From Clitoria ternatea (Eukaryota; Streptophyta; Magnoliopsida; Fabales; Fabaceae), in NCBI GenBank assembly GCA_037962975.1, contig CM075673.1, positions 24,164,001-24,228,000 of the forward strand: DNA of 64,000 nt, given 5' to 3'. Position numbers and translations under genes: made by a program. The notes below the pieces were generated by a model, which made no database searches, was not told where the DNA came from, and was given only the letters and a program-made list of their open reading frames with translations. Every line of letters starts with the position of its first letter. Within the stretch, counting starts at the first letter, position 1. This document shows, in pieces, positions 34,233-47,559 of this stretch.

Positions 34233-36742
34233 ATGGGTTCACTAGAAAGATCAAAGAAGAAAATCCACTTATGGAAGAAGGCCATGCTCCATTTTTCTCT
34301 ATGTTTTGTGATGGGGTTTTTCACAGGTTTAGCTCCAACAGGTAAATCTTCTATGTTTTCCAACAAAGTTGCTACCTCAAATAGGACAGAATTTGCACCA
34401 CAACCAAGTGAAATGTCACACCACACAACAAATTTAAATACAAGTTGGATAGCTCCAACACCAGTGACCTTGCCCATAAGCCATAAAGTTCTTGGAAAGA
34501 AAACAGCAACAACAACAACCACAAAAAAGTTGCATGTAAAAGCACTGCCCCAGTTGAGGCCTAGAAGACTCATAATCATCGTAACTCCAACAAGCACAAA
34601 ACTTCCCTACCAAGCAGTGTTTTTGAGAAGGTTGGCAAATACTATAAAGCTGGTTCCTCAACCATTGCTATGGATTGTTGTGGAAGCTAAAACTGATTCC
34701 ACTGAACTGCCAGAGATACTAAGGAAGACAGGCATCATGTATAGGCATTTGGTTTTCAAGGAAAATTTCACTGAACTGAAAGCTGAACTGAATCACCAGA
34801 GAAACCTTGCGCTTAAGCACATTGAACACCACAGGCTCAACGGCATTGTACACTTTGCTGGCCTTTCCAATGTTTATGATCTTCAATTCTTCCATCAACT
34901 TAGAGATATAGAGTATGGTCTTCACCCCTTCTGTTTTTGCTATACAAATTTTACTTATTGTTTTATATTAATTTTACATAATATCTTTTGGCTCATTTCT
35001 GGGGAAGGGATGTGAGATTTGCTAGTGTTTAGCACTTCAAGTGACTTAAACTCAATCCATTGAGGTTAACAAAACTCTTATATTATCCATGTCTACTTCT
35101 AAATAGAGTGGAAGCATAAGGTTTGAATTTAAAATTTTATGTAAACTACCTAAACTCTATACTAGTGTACCAACTTAGTGATTGATGATTCATAGGAAAA
35201 GCAAGTTGGAAATCATTTTTTGGTACACCGAACACGAGTGGTATTGACTTGTGATTCATGCATTATATTTCAATCTCACAACTTCAAAATAGTTTTTCTA
35301 ACTATGTATTCCTTTGGAAACCTGAGCAGGGTGTTTGGAACATGGCCAACCGCATTGTTAGCAGCAAATAGAAAGAAAGTGATAATCGAAGGACCAGTAT
35401 GTGATTCTTCACAAGTCATTGGTTGGCATCTAAGGAATGTGAACAATGAAACTGATACAGTTATTCCTCCCATTCACATTTCAAGTTTTGCATTTAATAG
35501 CTCCATTCTTTGGGATAATGAGAGATGGGGTCGCACTTCCTCTGTTCAAGACCCTTCCCAGGTAAATATAATGACTTATATATTTCATGTCTTAATTACT
35601 CTCTAAGTTTTCAAATAAATTTTATATTTTTAATTGTATCTAATTTTTTCACTGTTGAAAATCAAACTCTGCATGCATCATTACTGTAATTGTTTCTCCA
35701 ATACAATTTTCATCAAATGACTCGTTTTAAAGTGATAGTGACTCGTAAGTTTATATATTCCACACACACACGTTAAAGGGATAATCACATTTACCTCCTC
35801 TTAAATTACACGTATCTTTATTATAAATATATATAAATCATACGTTTAGCATTCTTGAAAATAACAAAAAAAATATGTAAAAGGTAAAAATATGTAGATG
35901 CAATTACCACTAACTTGAGAGAAAAACTTTGTAATTATCGATCCGTAACTTGAGTTAACATGATCATGGTTGAACTTTGCTTACGTTTGGCCAACCTCCA
36001 ACTACTCAAGAAAGAAAAAAATCAAAGGGAAAAAAGAGTAAGATGTTAGGTAATATAATGACAACATGATTGAAGAGTTGAACTAATCAGAATGATAATA
36101 CTAAGTATGTGTAGTGTTTTCTACTCCCGCATAATGTCATGGATAATGCATGTTGCTTTCTTATAGTACAAGATGGATGTAGAATTTTATTAATTTCAAT
36201 ATCATCTCAATTAGAAATACTAGTCTATTTGAAATATACATGTCCCCCCAAATTCAGGGGTCATTCAACCTCTGTTTTCCTGTTTTTAGGTAAAAATAAA
36301 GGAAATTCTGATTCCGCTGATTCTAGACAGATATAATTATATACACATCATCTTATACCTAGATTAAATGTCTCATTTTCTTTCATTTCTACTAAATGTA
36401 TAAATGGTTTCAAAGTCCTTATAATTCAAGTGACATTTTTTAGCTTAAATACAACCCTAATTTTCTAAAATAATTAGTTTTGTGTGTCTCTACTAAACTC
36501 AGAGTGAACAACACACATAACACATCATTGTCATCTAGAAATAATCTCTGCCAAAGAGTTTTGTTACTAACCTTATTATTATTGTGTTTTTCTTTTTGTG
36601 GTTTTACTAGAATTCAATCAAGTTCGTGAAGCAAGTAGTGGTAGAAGATGAGGCTAAGTTAAAGGGACTTCCACCAGAGAATTGCTCTAAAATCATGCTC
36701 TGGCGTTTCAACTTTCGGGCCCCAACCACCTCAAATCATTAA
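34233..36742 (+). CDS. IRX9: IRX9-like GT43 xylan-synthesis protein (3 exons)
   Basis: IRX9-type proteins act in the Golgi xylan synthase complex that extends the xylan backbone of secondary walls. Exons are 34233-34912, 35330-35561 and 36611-36742 (1,044 bp, 347 aa), with GT-AG introns and matching phases. The start is MGSLERSKKK. An in-frame ATG at 34161 would add 24 residues not typical of the family. Residues 13-34 form one membrane anchor (type II). The GT43 domain runs from PRRLIIIVTPT to the third exon, with LLWIVVEA, TGIMYRHLVFKENF, HQRNLALKHIEHHR, FGTWP and EGPVCDSSQVIGWH. The site where catalytic GT43 enzymes have a DxD-like motif reads HFAGLSNVYD (207-216), as in IRX9 proteins, which are thought to be structural. 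Length is close to the usual ~350. No lesion is seen. It is the only intact host gene in the window. Confidence 0.92.
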
Positions 36743-39109
36743 TTAATTTTCTACATGTTAGTCGAATACAAAAGGGTTATAAACAAAATAAATACGAATA
36801 TTGAAACAATATAGAAATTGGGCAGTATCGGAAAATTTTCCTGGTACTATATAGAATTTATTCATTTTTTTTTCTTTTGCAAATTTGTCTGTATGTTTAA
36901 TTGTTTATAGTGCTATTGATTCTTGTCGTTTTGAAAGGGGAAAAAATTAGCTTTTGTAAGTGAAAGGGTCTTCTGCTAAGAAGCAAAAGCATTTTAAAGC
37001 ACACATGTTCTTTTCCCAAATCAGTGATTGAGTTATAGATAACTCTTATAAGTTGTTTTTAATTTATTCTAATAAATTATTTTATATAGATTATTGAATT
37101 GAAATAAGTTATTTTTGATCTATTTCAATAAATTTTACAACCATATTTATAATGTAAGTTTTTGTTTAAAAATAATGTATTTCATAACTTGCAAATTGTT
37201 GTTTTTATTTTTGAGGAGGGGATCCAATCTTGTTCATGAAACAAATTAGTTCATGTTTGGGCCTCCTTTTAGACCCAAATACTAATCTAAGCCCATGAAG
37301 AAACGGACTTGAAATTCATGCCTAAGCCGAAACCATGCATTTCATTATTATTATTTTTTATGAAACCATGCATTTTTTTTTACCAAAACAAAGAACATAC
37401 ATTTTATTTGGACAAAAAACAACCTTTTATCTCTCATTTTAAATATAAGTAAATTTTAATGACATTTTTTAGTTTTGTAATATAAGTAAAATTATATTTT
37501 TCTCAATATCATTAAATGTTTGTTTACGAAGCATGTCTTCATTGTATATATTTTCAAGATAACTAATTCTTTGTGTGATACATGATATTAAGGGTATTTT
37601 AAAAAATTAAATCAAATATCACTTTTGTCCCTAAATGTAAGGCCTCTAACCTAATTCACACGTATTAAGAAAATTTGTTAATTTAGTTTAAATTGTTAAA
37701 TTTATTGAAAATTTATAATAGTTTTTCAAATTGTCTTTAAAGTAATTATCACTCATCAATAATTTTTTCACTTTTTCTCTCTCCATCTAGTCTTTTTCCA
37801 TTTACTATCCAATTATCATTAGAGAGATAAATAATCTAATTTATGTATATCATTTATTATTATATTGATTCATTAACAGGAGTATTTTGGTTAGAAAATA
37901 ATTAATGACATTAAAATTTAAAAAAAATTATATTAAGGAATAATTTTTTAAAAAAATCTTATATTTAGAGACAAAAATAATATATAATAACATTAATACA
38001 AATAATTACTTTTAATCATTATCCTGTATAAAATTAGTTATTTTTAAGAATCGGAAATATTATATTTTGATGTCTCTACATTCCATAGAGGACAAGGATC
38101 CAACCTGTTACTCCGACTGGCAAAGGTATCCCAGAGCCACTTGGGCTGTCTTGAGGGGATAAACATGCATTTAATTGCTCACATATTTTTATTTGTAATT
38201 TTTTATTTCATCAAATGGAGTAAAAAAATAAGGGGAGGAGATTTAAATTTTCTTCCTTGCCTGGGTGCATCATCCCATACTTTTTACCCAAACCATGATT
38301 CCAGGTCTGTGTAGTTAGCTTCTGACATTAGATATTTTTGCAAAATTATCATAAAAAATATATATTTAATTCCATAAGATATGTAAAAATTAATTTTATT
38401 TGTATAAAGAAATTTTGTTACTCTTAATCTTCACAATTTGTATACTTTAAAAATAATCTTTATAAGTAGAAAGTGATGAGGTACTATGCATGCACTTGGA
38501 CAAAGTATGTTATATGTCACATCCAAATGGTTAGTGAGATATTGACATTTTATCATTGAGTGATGATAAAATTATAAAATTTATGAAACAACTGAAATAA
38601 TACTACAGCGTCTGTAAGAATAAAAATAACATGTATATATTTTAACCCATAGATCATTTTTCAAAACGATACTATAAATAGAACAGAAAGCACAGAAAAA
38701 CCTTAAACTATAAATTAGAACGTGGATGCAATTAGTGCATCTCCTTGAAGACCACCACGGTCAAACTCAAGCTCCTGTATGCATAAAGAAACTATACTAT
38801 GATCATGTATTGATCTCGGCATGCATTCTTCTTTCTGTAATTTTCGTTCGAAGTGCAAAGGTATATGCATGCATGCATGGGTTCTTAGACTAGTTTACTA
38901 TTGTGTAATCTGGTTTTATATACTAAATCTTTTTATTTTTGAAGAACACAATGGGTTCCCACAATTACGACACAATAAGGTTTTCTTTTGGCCAAGTGGG
39001 CATGGACTAAAAGGCATCTCCTCTTCCTTTTTCTTTTTTACCATTATATACAACCTTACTTATTTTGTAAGTGTAACTCAAGTGACATTTACTAGTAATA
39101 AAACTTTAT
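36743..39109 (+). other. AT-rich spacer downstream of IRX9-like gene
   Basis: There are no supportable genes. Sequence at about 37425-37460 and 37945-37975 (AAATATAAG...CTTATATTT phrases) hints at an old Stowaway-like MITE, but the ends are not definable. Confidence 0.5.
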
Positions 39110-39783
39110 GTTGCGTTTAGTTAATAAGTTTTCTTAGAAAAATAGAAAATTATTCTTAGAAAAATTTAAAAAATAGAAAAACTGTTTATTTATAAATTAT
39201 TTAAATTTTTTTATAGAAAAATATAAAACTGATTTTTTATTTTTTAAGAAAATCAGAAAACTTTTTTAAAAGGTTTCCTAAGAAAAATAGAAAAGGCGGT
39301 AACTAAATTACAAGATAAGGTAATTGAATTACAAGATAAAGTAACTGAATTACAAGATAAAGACTACTGTAACCAAATGAGAATATGAAACAAACAGCTA
39401 CTAATTCGAAAAGTTTAATGCTACTATTTTGAAATATATTTAAACACAAACTTATTTGCTCTCATTTTAATATAACTTTAAATTTTTGTCACAATTTTTA
39501 TGTGATGCATATAATATACAACATTATCACAAATAATATATATATATATATATAAGACATATCTCAATTAATTTGAATTAAAGAATGTTTGGAAAAAAAA
39601 TTGAAAAACTGAGTCCACTTGAACAACTTTTTTAATTTTCTAGTTTTCCAAATTAAAAAACTGTCACATTATCTAAACGAGTTTTCAAAATTTTTTCAGC
39701 TATTCTAGGAAATGAAAATTTTGGAAAATAAGCAGAAAACTTTTCTCATAAAATTAAAATAATTTTCTGTTACTAAACGCAAC
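39110..39783 (+). mobile_element. Foldback MITE-like element
   Basis: It starts GTTGCGTTTAGT and ends ACTAAACGCAAC, a perfect 12-bp terminal inverted repeat, with looser pairing of A/T-rich arms further in. It is 674 bp with no coding capacity. A 22-bp tandem phrase (TAACTGAATTACAAGATAAA) occurs inside at about 39300-39362. No clear target duplication was found, so the superfamily (hAT or Mutator) is open. Confidence 0.55.
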
Positions 39784-41776
39784 CTTAACTTTTCTAAAGT
39801 AATTCTCTAAGATTTTGTATGTAAACAATATTTTTTTTATTTTTTTAAAGAGAGATAAGGTTCACTTAACTGATTTTTATATATTAAATGCACAATACTT
39901 CTGGATTCCAGGAAAAAAATATATATATTGGTATTTGGTAGGAAATCTAATCAAGAATGTCTTGTAATATTTTACATTGTTTAAATATTTATTGGGTAAT
40001 TTCAACCATTGTCAATTGGTTTTAGTATTATTCATTTTAATTCCTATGGGTCAAGAGTTGTCATTTTCTTATAAGTCAAAAGTTAACTCTTACCTGGTCA
40101 GACTTTATTGGAGGGGTGTGTTGGAAGCCTGATATCATCTGCCTCATAACATTTGACATAGTTCAAATACTTGTTAGATTACTTCAATTATTACCAATTG
40201 GTTTTTAACCACTATTAAGGGCAGTAATTTAGTGTCTGTTTATTTCATTTTTTCAATAATAAAAATAGACATTTAATGAGCTCATTTACTTTACGTATCG
40301 TTTAAGGGATTTAGGCAACCTCGTTGTATGAAATAAGTGAAAAAATTTGCAAGAGAATTGAAATATGAGCATAGCTTTCTTGTGGTCCTTCACATGACTA
40401 CATGTAAACTTTTAATGCGATTCACATGTTTAGCCTGAGAAGAACCGTAAAATTTATGATTGATAACGCAATGTTGTTATTATTGTCAGGGGAGATATAT
40501 ATTACTTTCAAAGATAATTATACAAATTTGCAAAAATCTCCTTCCCAAATATTTGCTTAGAAATATAAATTTATGTACAGTGAATATTAAACAAACAAAT
40601 TAATTAGATTGAGTTGGCTCCAAGCTTATGTATTCTAATTCAGAAATAAAAAGGGGGGCTAATTGAATTGCAGACCTACTCCAATAATAATAGATTTATT
40701 GCAATAATGTAAGTGCTTAATTAGAAACCAGTGTTAGACATGAAGGCACCGAATTTGGTCAGCTTCATGCCCTCCTCCTAACACTATCTTATTAACTTTA
40801 TTTTCTTTCTTTAAATTATTGTTGATTTGAAATCATCAAGGACCCTTCTTGTTTCATATTATTCATTAAAAACTCACTTTTCACACAAAAAAAATATCAA
40901 CTTTTTAAAATTGTTTGAATAGGACTTCAAAACTAAATTTATATATAAAAAAAAGTTAAATGTATAAACTTTGACCATTAAGTTTTTTTTATCAATTAGG
41001 TTCCTTATGTTTTAAATTAGTTCCAATTATGTCTGAGTATCACTTTTTTATCAAAAATATAAAAAAAACAAGAAAAAATTTAAAAAAATACAAATGATTT
41101 GGGTTGATTTTAGTTTTTTTTCCTTTCAAAATTTTAAATACCATTTTTTCTCCATCAAAATCAAATTTCAAAATATAAAAATATTTTATTTTATTTTATT
41201 TTCTCCCTCCCACTCACACACTCATTTACATCACAATTGACTCACTCACTCTATCATTACCACAATTCCACTCAACCATACAACAACATTTTACATAGAA
41301 AAATTTATTTGCTTTTTTATTTTTATTATTGTTTTTATTTTTATTATTTATTTATATCTTTTGTTTTTCTTTTATGTGGATGTTTCTTTTCTTTTTTATT
41401 TCTATTTTTTTTACTATTTCTATTTTTATTTATTTATTTTTATTTGAATAATGAAGGAATAGATAGTAGTTTTAGGAGAGTTGGCAGTTAGTTTTTGAAA
41501 TGGGAAAGTGAGTAGACCAGTGATTTATGAGATTTTTGAAAGGTTCAAAACTTCCCTATAAATATCACAATAGGAATCATGAGAGTTTTTTTTTTGAATT
41601 AGGAGTTTAATTCAAGGGAAGTCAATATTAGATTCAGAGGAGGGTTAGTGTTAAATTGAGAGGAAAAAGTTGGTGTTAAATTCAAAAGGGAATCAGTAAC
41701 CAGTGTTAAATTAAGGGGAAAGTTAGTGTTAAATTCAAAGGGGACTCAGTGGTCAATGTTAATTTAGAGGGGGTCC
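39784..41776 (+). other. AT-rich spacer with low-complexity and short repeats
   Basis: No gene is seen. A pyrimidine-rich stretch (41160-41440) gives a meaningless Leu/Phe-rich frame. At 41600-41770 the phrase GTTAGTGTTAAATT recurs four or five times as a degraded minisatellite, just before LTR B. Confidence 0.6.
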
Positions 41777-42119
41777 TGTGACGTGCTACGTCAATTTTAC
41801 ATTTATCTACATCCGTTTAATTATTTTTCACAATAAATTTTTCACGTTTACTGATAGTTAATTAGATCCTAATGTAAAACCACATTTATTTTTCTTAAGC
41901 ACACTCAAAATAATAACCGATAGGAAATAAATCAAATAATAAAATGGATTTAATTAGAATAAGCGGAAGAAAAAAAAAAGTCAGGGGTCACTCGCTTGAA
42001 CGAGACCCTGATTCGCTTAAGCGAAACCCGTGAAGGTAGCTTAGGCGAGTTTCGACTCGTTTGAGCGAGTCCTACATTTTAAATCTGAGCAAACTACGGG
42101 ACAAGCAAGGAAATTCACA

Positions 42120-42645
42120 ACAATTCAGTCTTTCACTCGGAAATGGTCCTCCCGGTCATATCTCACCCGGGAACATCTTAACCTTCCTTCACTCGGAAGG
42201 GGTTCCCTCGGTCATGCCTCACTCGGAAACATCCTAACCTTCCACTCAGAAGTGGTTCTCTCGGGCATATCTCACTCGGAAACATTCTGACCTTCCTTCA
42301 CTCGGAAGTGGATCTCTCGGTCATACTTCACTCGGAATCATTCTAGCCTTCCTTCACTCGGAAGTGGATCTCTCAGTCATACTTCACTCGGAAACATTCT
42401 AACCTTCCACTCAGAAGTGGTTCTCTCGGGCATAAATCACTCGGAAACATTCTGACCTTCCTTCACTCGGAAGTGGATCTCTCGGTCATACTTCACTCGG
42501 AATCATTCTAGCCTTCCTTCACTCGGAAGTGGATCTCTCAGTCATACTTCACTCGGAAACATTCTAATCTTCCACTCACAAGTGGTTCTCTCAGGCATAA
42601 ATCACTCGGAAACATTCTGACCTTCCTTCACTCGGAAGTAGGCGA
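42120..42645 (+). repeat. CACTCGGAA-rich repeat block in LTR B
   Basis: A 55-60 bp phrase containing CCTTCCTTCACTCGGAAGTG and TCTCTCGGTCATA recurs about 9 times. The core CACTCGGAA is the reverse complement of TTCCGAGTG, the dominant word of the Tat/Ogre-like LTR. Confidence 0.8.
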
Positions 42646-43158
42646 GGGATACTCGCTTGAGCGAAATAGGCACAGAATTAACCGGCCCTCGCTCGGACAA
42701 GACTGAATCTGCTCGGGCAAGATTCGTCCAGTAATCAACTATACTACAGCAGACACAATTCATTCATGACCCGCAATTGTTCATAAAACCTGCCCATAGC
42801 AATTTATCATTTACATCTACTATTGGCTCCGTGCCAATATATATATATCCAACTCATGGAAATCAATACCGATCACATTAGCATCATGAATTCATATCCA
42901 TATTAGTCAACATACCAATTCTAGATAAGTTCAACACACACAAGCAATATATTGTAGCATCACATACACAGAAAACTCATTATGCATTACACATATAATT
43001 CATTTCATTATTCCTCGGTTCCTTGGCATCAATCCTCCGCTTGGCGCACCTCCAGGGCTCCGACCTCTTCCCTGTCACTGGTTACTAAAAAGAAAACCAC
43101 AGCAAGGGTGAGTGTTTGGCATCATAATTAATCTAGAACGAAAATTAAATAACAAAAT

Positions 43159-46100
43159 TGTGACATCCCTCGTCATTTTCCCATTTTTCTAAAATAATTT
43201 TTCACGTTTAAATAAAAATCCACCTGGTTTTAATAAAATAATGTGTACTTTTCCTTAAATGCTTTTCAAATAGTAAAATAATACTACCTCCGATTCCAAA
43301 TATAAGCAAAAATACCTAATTTCACACATATTAAGAATAGTAGTTGGAGATAGTTATTTGCATTAATGTTACCATTTATTTGATTTAATTTTCTAAAATA
43401 CCCTTAGTATCATTTATTACATAAAGAATTAGTGGCCTTGGAAATATATGTAATGAGGACATATTTGGTAAACAAGCATTTAATGACATTGGAAAAGTCT
43501 AATTTTGCTTATATTAAGGGACTAAAAAATTCCACTAAAATTTTCTTATATTTGGAACCCGAGGTAGTACTTAAAATAGTGAATCCCGACTCAAACCGAT
43601 CGGAAATACCTCCATTAATAAGACAGTTATTTAATAACAATGAAAGAAGGAAAACGGAGTCAGGGGTCAATCGCCGAAGCGAGCCCCTGCTTCGCTTAAG
43701 CGAGTACCGACTCGCTTGAGCGAGTGTTGCTCTTGAACTTGAGCGAACAACAATCTACAAGAAGAGCCGACCACTCGGGTTTCACTTAGAACAAGGTGCA
43801 CTCGGGTATCCCTCATTCGTCACTCGGCAATATCTTACAATCTCATCACTCGGGAACTCCTAACCTTCATCCACTCGGACACACCACTTCTGACTCATTC
43901 CTAACCTTTACTGAGGAATGGTTCACTCGGTCTCGGCTCACGCGGGAATGATCTAATCTTCACTCGGTAAGGTTCCTCTCGGTCATAACTTCCTCGGTGG
44001 CATTCTCACTTTTGCTCGGGAGCGACCTCCTCTTCCTCGATCAGAATGTTCCACTCTTACTTCACTCGGAAAATACCCTTGACTATTCCTTACTCCGAAA
44101 GAAACGAACAATACTCTCTTAGGCCTAAATGGCACCAATTCAATCGACCCCTTGCTCGGATAAGAAGGAATCCACTCGGTAATCGACTCTGCTACAGTAA
44201 TGCAAAATTTATTCATAAAATAAACACCAATCATTTAACATCAGGAATTTATTTCATCATACGACAGTACAGTAACACTAACACTCGGAAAACTCAAAAT
44301 TTACGCATATTACATGATTTATTCAATTTTCAATCGGTGCCATGGCATCAATCTTCCACTCGACGCACCTCCATGGCTCCGTCTCCTCCCTGCCACTGGT
44401 TACTAAAAATTGTAAACAACAGTAAGGGTGAGTGTTCAGCATTATAATTAATCTAGAATGGAATTAAAATACGAGTATGACTCTATCCGATTCTTTAGTT
44501 TCAGATTGCACATTACACTCGGCCATTTATCTCATACTCGGTACTTTACCCCCCATATCCATTAGCACTCGGCATTCTGGTAATACACATTCAGCAACAT
44601 AATAGTTCTTCCTTCAACAACCTTAACAAGTAACCATCACTCGACAATCTTAGCAATTAACGCTCGGCCCTTTTTGCAATCACTCACAAGTAGCTCAGAT
44701 TTACGGCGACTCTCGTTCGGGAATTAAGTAACATTCATCAAGCATAACACCACCATTCAGTAAGTATCACAATCACTTAGTAAACCTATGAAGTTACACT
44801 CGGCAACCATAATTAACACTAAACAGCCTTTCATACTCAGCAAGTAAGTTTCACTCGATGATATAACCATTTTCCACTCGGAAAATATATCAACTTAGCA
44901 ACTATTTCAGCTTTCATTCAGCAATTAAAATTAATTGTACTCCTCAATACATGAAATCATCCTCAGCAAATATATCAAAATCTCATTCGACATTTATAAC
45001 AAATTAACACTTGTCAAATACAACATCATATTCATCAATTTTCACTCAGATAATACAACATCTTACTCAGTAATCACAAAATTTCATATTCATCAAGTTC
45101 ATCAAATTCTCATTCAGCAAAATCATTAATTATCACAACTGACTCACATGAAATCGACTCCTAATATCCGGATACTAAAGGATTGGCCTTCAGCTGGGAG
45201 TCCGAATTGACATCCCGTGAACCCGACTTGGTTCACCGAGCCCGACTTGGCTCCCCTCAACCATTGGGTCAAAGACCTCTGGGTAGCTCAACTGGGTCCG
45301 ACGTGACCACTGAAGCCAGAAACGAGGGTAACATATACCGTCGACCATCCCATACCACATAATTACATCTCAATCATTTCATATTATCAACAATCAACAA
45401 ATGCAACTACCAGAAACTGGCATGTGCTCTCATCACAGGGCGACCGACTTGTCCAACCCGACTCCTCATTCTACAATATACCGGTTGTCACAGCATCATT
45501 TACATTTCAATCGGATTTAAACATAGATCAATGTCCATATACATGCACATACATTTCACTCAGCATCAGTTCATTATAGCATTAAATAATTCCATTTCAC
45601 TCGGAATATACCACTCACACAATCAGAAACCGATCGGGGTACATACATATACATGCATTCATCCACATTCATATACAATTCATTCGGCATCATCACCATG
45701 ATCATAGCATCAAATACTCTTCTAATCACATACACGCGATCTGAAACTGATCAGTGTTCACACACATGCATACTCATACATTTTCAAATTTCATTCAGCA
45801 AAGTCACACACACACACGATCCTAAACCGGTCGGTGTGCACAGGAACATATTCGTAACCTTTCGTCCAGTCTTGTTTCTTACTCGGTTTGCAAATGTCCC
45901 AACAACTCAGACAGTATTTCCTATTCCAATTAATTATAACCCAAACACCCCCCTTACCTGGGGTGAAGATTCCAGAAGCTCCCCGAGCGTACAGCACTGA
46001 CCGATCGTCCTTCGGTCACTCGTTCTCAACAGAACGACCCGATCCAGTCATCCACCATGGCACTTCAGCTTTGGAGGAACCAAAAGCTGTTTCCCTCCTC

Positions 46101-46862
46101 GAGCAGCTCTGCCACTAAGACACTCAGCACTTCTGCATGCAAGGACAGTGGGGAGTTCCAAGCCTCCAAGGCACACGCTGTCCTTTCACTCAGTCCAGTG
46201 AAGGATTCCAAAGCTGTTCCTTTACCTTGATAGTCCACCCTTCACCAATCAATGGAAGACTTCCGGGCATTCAACGCTGTGTAGGCGGAACAGTGAAGGA
46301 TTCCAGCCTCCAGGGCACTTGGTGCTCTGCTCACTCTCCTGCAGTCCAATTTTCACCAGTAGTGGAGAACTTTGACCCTCTAAGTCACCACAACAGTGGC
46401 TGATGAAGAGAAGAAGACGGGTTGCATACACGGAGGGAAGAAAGGCTCAGCTCCCCCCCTTACACCTCTGTTCCACACCTTGAAACTACACCCACAACTA
46501 CGCAATTATCTCACCATCTGATACAAAAGGAACCTCCCTTCAAAGCTTTCGGCGCTCAATAATGGAGGAAGGAGAAGGAGAGAGAGAAGGGACAGGCGAC
46601 AGAGAAGAAGGTTCGTGAGAGGAGGAATAATGGAAGAAAGAGAAGAAACCTTTCTTTAATACCCAATGCAACCGGTCACCTACACAACCGGTCATTTCCC
46701 TATTCCATTATAATCTCTTTAATGATTTTAATTAAACCTCTTTTCTTCTAATCACCCTTTCATAATTAACCAATAATCCATAAAATATCAACTAAATTTC
46801 TAAAAACAATTTTTAATATTTTCCGTTTCACAAAATTTTCTATAAATATCTGGGATGTTACA
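43159..46862 (+). repeat. Solo LTR 'C' inserted in LTR B
   Basis: It is 3,704 bp, from TGTGACATCC to GGGATGTTACA, with a perfect 5-bp duplication AAAAT (43154-43158 and 46863-46867). It has the same block order as A and B: CACTGGTTACTAAAAA (44394), CTAATATCCGGATACTAAAG (45161), and an AATTAATTATAACCC core (about 45928). It is longer because it holds a 284-bp MITE and an expansion rich in 'cactcggcaa' (44500-45120). No coding region was found. Confidence 0.8.
43284..43567 (+). mobile_element. Stowaway-like MITE in LTR C
   Basis: A 284-bp element begins CTACCTCCGATTCCAAATAT and ends with the near-complement ATATTTGGAACCCGAGGTAG. It is flanked by TA on both sides (43282-43283 and 43568-43569), as expected of Tc1/mariner-type Stowaway elements. 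It is non-coding. Confidence 0.8.
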
Positions 46863-47529
46863 AAAATACATGTGTATAAACTCCATCCGATTACTTTATA
46901 CTCAAATTGCAAATCACACTCGGCAAATATAATCAAGTACATACACATCATCACACAAGGCTAATAATTCATCAATTATCACCACTGACTCTCACACAAA
47001 ATCGACGCCTAGTATCCGGATACTAAAGGATCCGCCTTCAGCTGGGGGTCCTACTTGACACCCCGTGAACCCTGCTTGGTTCACCGAGTCCTGCTTGACT
47101 CTCCACCTCAACCACTGGGTCCTACTTGACCACTGGGTAGCTCAACTTGGCACAAAAACCACGGGAGCCGGAAACGAGGGGCTATACATACCGTCGGCCG
47201 TCCCACACCACACAATCATACATATATAATTCACATTTCTCATATCATATCACAAGTGGCCATCAACAACAGCACATACTCATCAAATGGGCGACCTACT
47301 TGTCAAGCCCGCCATCACATTGTCACTGGGCGACCTACTTGTCAAGCCCGTCATCACATTGCCACTATACACTTCGATTTATCACAACGTCAAGTATTTT
47401 AATCTCATAATCATTGTAAGCCATACACAATCCTAAACCGATCAGTGTCCATATTCATACATACATACATACACATACAACTATCATCCAGTAATATTTC
47501 TTACTATTTTCATAATTGGTTCGATGACC

Positions 47530-47544
47530 CACTACTAGAAAAAT
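47530..47544 (+). repeat. Left terminal inverted repeat of the CACTA element
   Basis: CACTACTAGAAAAAT, directly after the ACC duplication. Confidence 0.9.
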
Positions 47545-47559
47545 GAGTAACAGCTACAA

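Noticed and set aside
38085..38160. Possible tRNA-like or structured RNA stretch
   Set aside because: No cloverleaf, anticodon arm or B box could be built.
41237..41491. 84-codon Phe/Leu/Tyr-rich frame resembling a membrane protein
   Set aside because: It is T-rich low-complexity sequence without any other coding signal.
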